Source of the DNA: Patescibacteria group bacterium
Lineage (GTDB): Bacteria > Patescibacteriota > Gracilibacteria > UBA1369 > JAHJTR01
Length of the DNA stretch: 5,141 nt
Assembly: GCA_018829865.1 (NCBI GenBank)
Contig: JAHJTR010000159.1
Span: 1 to 5,141 of the forward strand
Reading direction: 5' to 3'
A model generated the notes under the pieces. It had not been told where the DNA came from and did not search any database. It saw only the letters and a list, made by a program, of their open reading frames with translations. This document shows, piece by piece, positions 1 through 5,141 of the stretch. Every line of letters starts with the position of its first letter. The first letter of the stretch is position 1. A program made the position numbers and the translations under genes.

Positions 1-774
1 GCAGAGCAGGTTTATAACTCAAATGCTATTGAAAATAGTACTCTTAGTCTTGAGGATACTGAAAAAATATTGATGCAAATTGATCTTGATCGATTTATTT
101 CTGAAAGAGAGCTTTTTGAAGCAAAAAATTTGGCTAGAGTGGTTTCTTATATCAATACCAAGGCAAAAGAACAGGAATTAACTATTGAGATGATTTTGTC
201 ATTGCATAGGATGCTTCTTTCAAATATTAGTGATAATGTGGCAGGGCGATTTAGGAATCCTGATGAATGGGTTCGTGTTGGCAGTTATGTTGCCACGGAT
301 CCTAAAAAGGTGATGGGGCGAATTGAGGAGATGCTTGCTAAGTATTATTCTTCAAGCAATGAAAATATTATTAAAAAAATTGCTCTTCTGCATCTTACCT
401 TTGAACATATTCATCCATTTGTAGACGGAAATGGGCGTATTGGAAGAGTGTTAAATAATTATATCCTTATAAGAGAAGGATTTGTGCCAATCAATATTAA
501 ATTCATTGATCGACAACTATACTATGATGCCTTTAAGGAATTTGATGAGAAAGGCAAAACTTCTACAATGGAAGCAATCGTTGGGAAGGCAATCACTAAT
601 AGCTATCATAAAAGATTGGCCTATTTAGAAGAGATGGAAATTGTGACGCTTGCTGAATATGCGAAAAGAAATAGAATCTCTCACTCAAATGCAATTAATA
701 AGGCAGGGCGGCAAACTATTGAAGCTTTTTTGGAAAAAGGTGTGTGGAAAATTGGGGTGGCACTCAAGAAATAG
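1..774 (+). CDS. Fic family protein (probable AMP transferase), 5' end truncated by the window edge
   Basis: The reading frame is open from base 1 to the TAG at 772-774, giving 257 residues with no start in view. The TTG/ATG at 70-75 is internal, because codons before it encode typical Fic N-terminal sequence. Seen: SNAIEN at fragment residues 7-12, which fits the (S/T)xxxE(G/N) inhibitory-helix motif of class II Fic proteins, and the full active-site motif HPFVDGNGRIGR at residues 138-149 (nt 412-447) with catalytic His138. Family knowledge: Fic enzymes usually transfer AMP from ATP to a hydroxyl side chain of a target protein, and the motif Glu (here E11) blocks productive ATP binding through the second Arg (R149). 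Residues about 215-253 (TLAEYAKRNRISHSNAINKA and following) resemble a small helix-turn-helix/excisionase-like domain, so DNA binding or autoregulation is possible; this is inference. No antitoxin-like partner is visible downstream. It converges on the his operon and is probably functionally unrelated to it. The target is unknown. Confidence 0.94.
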   Translation, partial: AEQVYNSNAIENSTLSLEDTEKILMQIDLDRFISERELFEAKNLARVVSYINTKAKEQELTIEMILSLHRMLLSNISDNVAGRFRNPDEWVRVGSYVATDPKKVMGRIEEMLAKYYSSSNENIIKKIALLHLTFEHIHPFVDGNGRIGRVLNNYILIREGFVPINIKFIDRQLYYDAFKEFDEKGKTSTMEAIVGKAITNSYHKRLAYLEEMEIVTLAEYAKRNRISHSNAINKAGRQTIEAFLEKGVWKIGVALKK

Positions 775-875
775 ATTTATGCATGATAATTTAGATATTT
801 TAATTTGATTCTTAATTGAGTAATCCCAGTAATAAATGTGATTATTATTTCCTTCATTCCAAAATGATTAATTAA

Positions 876-1469
876 TTATTTTTCACTCCTTCCCCTAAGC
901 TCCTCAACAACTTCATCCAAATCTATTTCTTTTTCAGCCAGCAACACCAATAGGTGGTAAAGTAGATCGCCTGATTCTTCTATCACGCGTTGCTTTGTTT
1001 CACTTTTTGCTGCGATGATTAACTCGATGTTTTCTTCTCCTACTTTTTTTATTATTTCATCCAGTCCATCATTAAATAAACTCGCGGTATATGAATTCTT
1101 TGGTCTTTTTCTTTTTCGGTCTTTGATTATCTGAAATAATTCTTTCAGAAAAAGTGAGTTATTTTTTTTATCACCAAAGCAGGAATATTTATTTTTGTGA
1201 CATGTCGGACCTTGAGGCTTTGCCATAATTAATAGCGTATCATTATCGCAATCGATTTTTATTTCTTTTACTTTAAGGTAATTTTTTGAAGTTTCGCCTT
1301 TTTGCCATAAACGATTCTTTGTTCGGCTAAAGAAAGTTGCTTTTCCACTTTTTTTAGTTTGAATGTAGGCTTCTTCATTCATAAATCCGAGCATCAAAAC
1401 CTGCATTGTTTCGCTATCCTGCACAATGGCGGGGATTAAGCCGTTTAGTTTTTTAAAATTTAAGTTCAT
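876..1469 (-). CDS. hisIE: HisIE: bifunctional phosphoribosyl-AMP cyclohydrolase / phosphoribosyl-ATP pyrophosphatase
   Basis: This 197-residue cytoplasmic enzyme catalyses steps 2 and 3 of histidine synthesis: PR-ATP to PR-AMP (C-terminal HisE), then opening of the adenine ring to ProFAR (N-terminal HisI). HisI spans about residues 1-100. It shows VLMLGFMNEEAY (24-35), FFSRTKNRLWQKGETS (46-61), the metal-binding DCDND (73-77), and the zinc cysteines C74, C90 (in GPTCH) and C97 (in YSCF). HisE spans about residues 104-197. It shows the NSYTASLF segment (125-132), the MazG-like acidic pair E146xxE149 in EENIELIIAAK, and E165xxD168 in EESGDLLYH. The length is normal for a fused HisIE. The start ATG overlaps the TGA of hisAF in an ATGA tetranucleotide (1466-1469) with no clear ribosome-binding site, so translational coupling is likely. 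It is the last operon gene; no convincing rho-independent terminator follows in 775-875. Confidence 0.97.
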   Translation of the reverse strand: MNLNFKKLNGLIPAIVQDSETMQVLMLGFMNEEAYIQTKKSGKATFFSRTKNRLWQKGETSKNYLKVKEIKIDCDNDTLLIMAKPQGPTCHKNKYSCFGDKKNNSLFLKELFQIIKDRKRKRPKNSYTASLFNDGLDEIIKKVGEENIELIIAAKSETKQRVIEESGDLLYHLLVLLAEKEIDLDEVVEELRGRSEK

Positions 1470-2920
1470 ATTCTTATGGTTACGTTGTTTTTTAGTAAAT
1501 ATTGTTTGAGCTCGGGAATTTTTATTTCGCCGTAGTGGAATAAACTTGCCGCAAGTGCTGCGTCTACATTCGTGTTTTTAAATACTTTGAGAAAATCCTC
1601 TTTGCGGCCGGCACCACTTGAAGCGATAACAGGTATATTGACGGCACTACAGATCGCTTTTAAAAGTTCGATGTCGTATCCGGTTTTCATCCCGTCCCTA
1701 TCGAGCGAGTTGACCAGTAGCTCCCCTGCTCCCATTTGAGCCATTTTGGTGGCGAATTTAATTGCGTCAATATTGGTGTTTTGGCGTCCTCCCTTAATAA
1801 AAATTTTCCATTTATTGTTAATTTTTTTGGGATCAATTGAAATTACCAGGCACTGAGAGCCAAATTGCTCTGCGGCTTTTTTAATAAAATCCGGATTTTT
1901 AACCGCATAAGAACCAATGGATACTTTGTCCGCCCCGCAAGCCAGAAGAGTTCTAATATCCTCGAGACTCTTAATCCCGCCGCCGACTGTAAATGGGATG
2001 TTTATGTTCGCTGAAATTTTTGATACCAGCTCATACAAAGTTTCTCTATTTTCAACTGTTGCCATTATATCCAGAAAGACAAGTTCATCGGCTCCCATTT
2101 CGCTGTAGTATTTCGCTAACTCGACAGGGTCTCCGGCATCCTTTAAATTGATAAATTTTTTACCTTTTACGACTCTTGAGTTTTTAATGTCCAGACAGGG
2201 AATAATTCTTTTTGCCAAATTATTTGGTGAGGCGAGTTTTACCTGCCCCTCATATAGCGCCTTGCCGATTATGCAGCCGTATGCGCCGAGTTTATCCAAC
2301 TGTTTTATGTCTTCAGTGCTTGTTACTCCTCCTGCCACAATAACTTTAAATCCCTTGCCCAGGACTTTTTTGACATTATTTATATTAATACCCTTGAGCA
2401 TTCCATCCTGTTTTACGTCGGTGAAAATAATAATTTCCAAACCTGTATCTCTAAGCCTATTAAGGGCATCTTCAATTGATTGGCTGCTCTTCTTTATCCA
2501 TCCGTTTGTCATTATTATTCCATCTTTCGCGTCAACGGAAACGATAATTCTGTCTGCGCCAAAAGTATTTATCAGCGATCTAACCATCTTTGGATTGATG
2601 AAGGCTGAAGTTCCTAAAATTATTCTTCTAATTCCATAATTTAGGATTTTCTCAGCTTGTTTGTAAGTTCTGATTCCCCCGCCTGTTTGGATGTCTAATC
2701 CTGTCTCGTCAGCGATTTGAGCGATTTTTTTAAAATTCTTTGGTTTGCCGTTTTTTGCTCCTGCCAAATCAATAATGTGGATTAATTTTGTTCCCTGTTT
2801 TTTAAATTTTTTAGCAACCTTAACAGGATCACAGTCATATTTTTTAACTTTGGAATAATCACCTTGTTCTAGACGGACACATTTGCCATCTATTAAGTCT
2901 ATTGCAGGTATAATTAACAT
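1466..2920 (-). CDS. hisAF: HisA::HisF fusion: ProFAR isomerase joined to the imidazole glycerol phosphate synthase cyclase subunit
   Basis: One 484-residue ORF encodes two complete barrel enzymes. HisA, about residues 1-229 (nt 2920-2234), isomerises ProFAR to PRFAR. It has Asp8 (PAIDL), GGGIRT (80-85), Asp130 (SVDAKDG), Thr167 (IIFTDVKQDG) and GGV (197-199). HisF, residues 235-484 (nt 2218-1469), turns PRFAR plus ammonia into IGP and AICAR. It begins LAKRIIPCLD like a normal HisF minus its Met and has Asp244, GGGI (313-316), Asp363 (SIDPKK), SLDRDG (405-410) and the ASSGAG phosphate loop (433-438). From memory of Thermotoga HisF, the half aligns at a constant offset of 233 to at least residue 176; the ammonia-gate set R5/E46/K99/E167 maps to R238/E279/K332/E400. 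The linker is about SPNN, and the last HisA helix looks shortened. The ATG overlaps hisH by 7 nt. The neighbouring genes are usually separate hisA and hisF, in this order. I do not recall a described natural HisA-HisF fusion. A sequencing indel at the junction is the main alternative. Confidence 0.93.
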   Translation of the reverse strand: MLIIPAIDLIDGKCVRLEQGDYSKVKKYDCDPVKVAKKFKKQGTKLIHIIDLAGAKNGKPKNFKKIAQIADETGLDIQTGGGIRTYKQAEKILNYGIRRIILGTSAFINPKMVRSLINTFGADRIIVSVDAKDGIIMTNGWIKKSSQSIEDALNRLRDTGLEIIIFTDVKQDGMLKGININNVKKVLGKGFKVIVAGGVTSTEDIKQLDKLGAYGCIIGKALYEGQVKLASPNNLAKRIIPCLDIKNSRVVKGKKFINLKDAGDPVELAKYYSEMGADELVFLDIMATVENRETLYELVSKISANINIPFTVGGGIKSLEDIRTLLACGADKVSIGSYAVKNPDFIKKAAEQFGSQCLVISIDPKKINNKWKIFIKGGRQNTNIDAIKFATKMAQMGAGELLVNSLDRDGMKTGYDIELLKAICSAVNIPVIASSGAGRKEDFLKVFKNTNVDAALAASLFHYGEIKIPELKQYLLKNNVTIRI

Positions 2921-3501
2921 AATTTACAAAAGTTATTGAGTAGTTTAAGTCCAATAGTTCCGGATTTTTCAGGGTGAAATTGTACTCCGTAAAAATTTAT
3001 TTTATTTATTACCGATGTAAAAACAATTCCGTAATCCGTTGACCCGATTGAATTGGAATCTGCATCTACAAAATATGAATTTACAAAATAAAAATAGCTT
3101 TGGTCAGGTATATCTTTGAATAATAAATTTTGAGGAGTTAGCTGATCTATTTTGTTCCAACCAATTTGGGGAATTTTTACAGTTTTTTGGAGTTTGCGAA
3201 CTTTTCCATCAATAATCCCCAGGCATTTAGTATTATTTTCTGCTGAATAATCCATTAATAATTGCATTCCTAAGCAAATGCCTAAGAAAGGGGCTTTGAT
3301 TTTAGGAATTTTCCAGAGGAATCCCCTTTCTTTAAGCGTTTGCATTGCGCTTCCCGCAGCACCAACGCCGGGGAAGATTGTTTTGCAATTGATATCCAGT
3401 TCTTTGCCTGAGCTGACAATTTTTGAGCTGACGCCAAGTTGTGTGAGAGCGTTTTGAACACTTTTTATGTTCCCAGCTCCGTAATCAATAATTTGAATCA
3501 T
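2914..3501 (-). CDS. hisH: HisH: glutamine amidotransferase subunit of imidazole glycerol phosphate synthase
   Basis: This is a 195-residue class I glutaminase that hydrolyses glutamine and passes ammonia to HisF. Seen: N-terminal IIDYGAGN (4-11) with the hinge Asn11; the oxyanion-strand motif PGVG (44-47); nucleophile Cys76 in LGICLGMQLL; PQIGWN (111-116); and the His176/Glu178 dyad in VQFHPEKSG. The catalytic triad is complete and the length matches bacterial HisH. One deviation is YFVNSY (138-143), where E. coli HisH has YFVHSY, so Asn141 replaces a usually conserved His. The start is fixed by an ATGA overlap with the hisB stop (3498-3501) and by a good Shine-Dalgarno sequence. Its partner HisF is the C-terminal half of the next gene, so the IGP synthase here would be HisH plus a HisA-HisF chain. 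HisH stays a separate polypeptide, unlike the eukaryotic HisH-HisF fusion HIS7. Confidence 0.97.
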   Translation of the reverse strand: MIQIIDYGAGNIKSVQNALTQLGVSSKIVSSGKELDINCKTIFPGVGAAGSAMQTLKERGFLWKIPKIKAPFLGICLGMQLLMDYSAENNTKCLGIIDGKVRKLQKTVKIPQIGWNKIDQLTPQNLLFKDIPDQSYFYFVNSYFVDADSNSIGSTDYGIVFTSVINKINFYGVQFHPEKSGTIGLKLLNNFCKLC

Positions 3502-4589
3502 AATCTTCCTTTGGTTGTTGGTAATAAATTTTTGGCTCTGGGATCTTCGTCCACAGCAAACCTAAGCGCTTTTGCAAAAGCTTTAAAAATTGCTTCAGCC
3601 ATGTGATGCTCGTTTCTGCCATATTTTAGATTTACGTGGATGTTTGCCTGTATGTTGTCGGATATTGCTTTAAAAAAGTCTTCAAAAAGTTCTGTCGGCA
3701 TATCGCCTACATACTCTCTCTTAAAAATGACATTCCAGACCAGATATGGTCGCCCTCCCAGATCCAGAGCAGTTTCAGCTAAACACTCATCCATTGGCAA
3801 CAAAAAACCGTATCTTCGAATACCCTTTTTGTCTCCAAGAGCTTCTTTTAATGCTTGACCGAGAACAATACCAACATCCTCCACCGTGTGGTGCTCATCC
3901 ACTTTTAAATCACCTTTAGCTGTAATTTTTAGATCAATTAGCGAGTGTTTTGAGAAGAGTTCCAACATGTGATCCAGGAATCCTATTCCCGTTTTGATAT
4001 TGTATTTACCGGTTCCATCCAGATTAATGGCAACTCCTATCCGGGTTTCTTTTGTGTTTCGCTCTTTTTTTGAAATGCGTTTTTTCATAATATTTTGTAA
4101 ATTAAATTCGCCGTTTGTTTCGGCTTTTATAAATTTGATACCAAGATTCACTGCAAACTGCTCATCGCTTTTACGATCTCCATACATAAATGAATTCTTC
4201 AAATCTAGTTTATTATTTTTGAGGAGTTTTTTTACGATCCCTGTTTTGGGCTTGCGACAAGGGCAATTTGCGCTGGGACCGTGAGGGCAAATAAATATTT
4301 TTTCAAATTCAATTCCATTATCTTTGAAGATTTGAAGCATGCGCTTTTGCGGTTTTTCAAAATTCGATTCAGGGAAAATTTGTGTACCCAGATAATCTTG
4401 ATTGGATACAAGTATGAGTTTGAATCCTTCATTCATTAGTTTTTTTAATCCCTCGATTACTCCGGGCAGAATTTTCAGTTTTTTAATACTGTCGATTTGA
4501 TATGGAATTTCGCCTTTGGGTGTTTCCGCTTTTGACGGCTCATATATTAATGCGCCATCTCTATCTAGGAATGCGTATTTATTTAACAT
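3498..4589 (-). CDS. hisB: HisB: bifunctional histidinol-phosphatase / imidazoleglycerol-phosphate dehydratase
   Basis: This 363-residue protein has the E. coli HisB architecture. The N-terminal HAD phosphatase (about 1-165) dephosphorylates histidinol phosphate. It has DRDG with Asp9/Asp11, motif II SNQD (62-65), LGTQ (67-70), a zinc site C101/H103/C109/C111 in ICPHGPSANCPCRKPK, and motif IV GDRKSD (137-142). The C-terminal dehydratase (about 175-363) converts IGP to imidazole acetol phosphate. It has FLDHML (204-209), DEHHTVEDVG (231-240) and NEHHMAEAIF (326-335), the histidines and glutamates that bind the two manganese ions. The RNTKET junction (177-182) matches E. coli HisB as I remember it, and the C-terminus LPTTKGRL ends where E. 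coli LPSSKGVL does. Motif I reads DRDGAL where Thr is usual after Gly, a mild deviation. The ATG overlaps hisC by 11 nt, lacks an obvious Shine-Dalgarno sequence and is probably coupled. The TGA stop overlaps the hisH ATG. Confidence 0.97.
   Translation of the reverse strand: MLNKYAFLDRDGALIYEPSKAETPKGEIPYQIDSIKKLKILPGVIEGLKKLMNEGFKLILVSNQDYLGTQIFPESNFEKPQKRMLQIFKDNGIEFEKIFICPHGPSANCPCRKPKTGIVKKLLKNNKLDLKNSFMYGDRKSDEQFAVNLGIKFIKAETNGEFNLQNIMKKRISKKERNTKETRIGVAINLDGTGKYNIKTGIGFLDHMLELFSKHSLIDLKITAKGDLKVDEHHTVEDVGIVLGQALKEALGDKKGIRRYGFLLPMDECLAETALDLGGRPYLVWNVIFKREYVGDMPTELFEDFFKAISDNIQANIHVNLKYGRNEHHMAEAIFKAFAKALRFAVDEDPRAKNLLPTTKGRL
3505..3512 (-). promoter_or_regulatory. Ribosome-binding site of hisH
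   Basis: On the minus strand AAAGGAAG lies three bases before the ATG at 3501-3499 (AAAGGAAG-ATT-ATG), with the AGGA core about six to seven bases from the start. It sits inside the last codons of hisB. It is the only clear Shine-Dalgarno sequence in the operon: the starts of hisB, hisAF and hisIE have A/T-rich upstream sequence without one. HisH may thus be initiated independently as well as by coupling at the ATGA overlap. Confidence 0.6.
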
Positions 4590-5141
4590 TTTTGAATTGG
4601 TTAATAAATTTTTTCATTTGAGAAACAGAGCCTATTGTTAGCCTGATTGTCCCTTCAATTCCTTTACCTTCGCGCGGTCTTGTCAAAAATCCTAATTTTT
4701 TTAATTTGTCTGCAAGAATTGAGGAGTTTTGTGGTCTGAATAAAATGAAATTTGCACGCGATGGATAGAATTCTATTTTATTTTTTCTGAAAAAATCTTC
4801 GACCATGGGCTTTGATTTATTCATAATTTCATCAACGTAGACGACAAGAGATTTCATATCTGAGAGTGCCGCTTTAGCCGCTACGACAGCGGGCATGTTC
4901 ATGTCGTAAGGGCCTCTTACTTTAAGCATTTCGGCGAGATTTTTTGGTGATGAAATTGTGTAGCCGATTCGAAGCGAGGCTAATCCGAAAGCTTTTGAGA
5001 ATGTTCTGGTAATTATTAAGTTAGGATATTTATCAATTAGGCCGGTAGCAGTTATTTTGCAGAATTCAAAATAGGCCTCATCGACATAGAGAATCGCATT
5101 ATATTTGAGTGCTTTTTTTGCAATTCTTTCAATATCTTGAA
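4579..5141 (-). CDS. hisC: HisC: histidinol-phosphate aminotransferase, N-terminal part beyond the window
   Basis: The frame is open from the right edge to the TAA at 4581-4579, giving 186 full codons. This is roughly the C-terminal half of a protein usually near 350-360 residues. The ATG at 4929-4927 is internal, because the sequence upstream of it carries the core active site. Seen, numbering from the first complete codon: LYVDEAYFEFC with Asp20, which pairs with the PLP ring nitrogen; TRTFSKAFGLASLRIGY with Lys49 (nt 4993-4995), which forms the Schiff base with PLP; and Arg57, which contacts the cofactor phosphate. RGPYDMN follows, then a C-terminal IRLTIGS with Arg166, the expected substrate-binding arginine. 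The enzyme is a fold-type I aminotransferase that converts imidazole acetol phosphate plus glutamate to histidinol phosphate, step 7 of the pathway. Its stop overlaps the hisB start by 11 nt. The operon promoter and any leader or attenuator must lie further right, out of view. Confidence 0.96.
   Translation of the reverse strand, partial: QDIERIAKKALKYNAILYVDEAYFEFCKITATGLIDKYPNLIITRTFSKAFGLASLRIGYTISSPKNLAEMLKVRGPYDMNMPAVVAAKAALSDMKSLVVYVDEIMNKSKPMVEDFFRKNKIEFYPSRANFILFRPQNSSILADKLKKLGFLTRPREGKGIEGTIRLTIGSVSQMKKFINQFKNVK

Noticed and set aside
807..825. Possible hairpin GATTCTT-AATT-GAG-T-AATC between the convergent genes, as a bidirectional terminator
   Set aside because: The stem is short, A/T-rich, has a bulge and a wobble pair, and no T-run follows on either strand.
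854..867. Hairpin TCATT-CCAA-AATGA just past the hisIE stop
   Set aside because: Five mostly A-T pairs are too weak, and the T-rich tract on the plus strand is interrupted and set back from the stem; chance is likely in AT-rich DNA.
868..876. TTAATTAAT repeat near the hisIE stop as an operator or attachment site
   Set aside because: It is a short simple A/T palindrome with no second copy or associated gene.
1917..2639. Plus-strand open frames (1917-2108 and 2148-2639) opposite hisAF
   Set aside because: They lie wholly antisense to conserved HisA and HisF coding sequence and show no recognisable domain.
3640..4432. Open frames at 3640-3858 (+), 3994-4284 (+) and 4232-4432 (-) inside hisB
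   Set aside because: They are out of frame or antisense within a gene whose product matches HisB along its full length.
4579..4929. Separate small aminotransferase-like gene starting at the ATG at 4929
   Set aside because: The same frame continues without a stop to the window edge and encodes the PLP lysine motif, so this ATG is internal to hisC.

Overview
The window holds the distal half of a histidine biosynthesis operon on the minus strand (876 to the right edge) and, converging on it from the left, the 3' part of a Fic-family gene on the plus strand (1-774). In transcription order the operon genes are hisC (5' end off the window), hisB (bifunctional, E. coli type), hisH, a fused hisA-hisF gene, and hisIE. 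This is the enterobacterial order hisC-B-H-A-F-I. The missing steps, HisG and HisD, would be expected to the right of position 5141.

Every visible gene junction overlaps: 11, 4, 7 and 4 nt. The operon therefore looks like one tightly coupled mRNA with its promoter outside the window. Together the genes cover removal of pyrophosphate from PR-ATP and ring opening of PR-AMP (HisIE), ProFAR isomerisation (HisA half), imidazole ring closure with glutamine as nitrogen donor (HisH plus HisF half), IGP dehydration (HisB C-terminal half), transamination (HisC) and histidinol-phosphate dephosphorylation (HisB N-terminal half).

The outstanding feature is the 484-residue HisA::HisF protein. Two complete (beta-alpha)8 barrels that normally come from separate adjacent genes are read as one ORF, joined by only a few residues. 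All catalytic residues I can place in both halves are present, so it looks functional rather than degenerate.

The organism is an AT-rich bacterium whose proteins are rich in Lys, Asn and Ile. It uses TGA as a true stop: hisB ends at TGA exactly where the E. coli protein ends. This rules out recoded-TGA lineages such as Gracilibacteria or mollicutes. Shine-Dalgarno motifs are mostly absent, with a clear one only before hisH. A Bacteroidota-like genome or a candidate-phylum (Patescibacteria-like) genome with an acquired compact his operon would both fit; the window cannot decide. The 101-nt gap between fic and hisIE (775-875) shows no convincing terminator, small gene or repeat.
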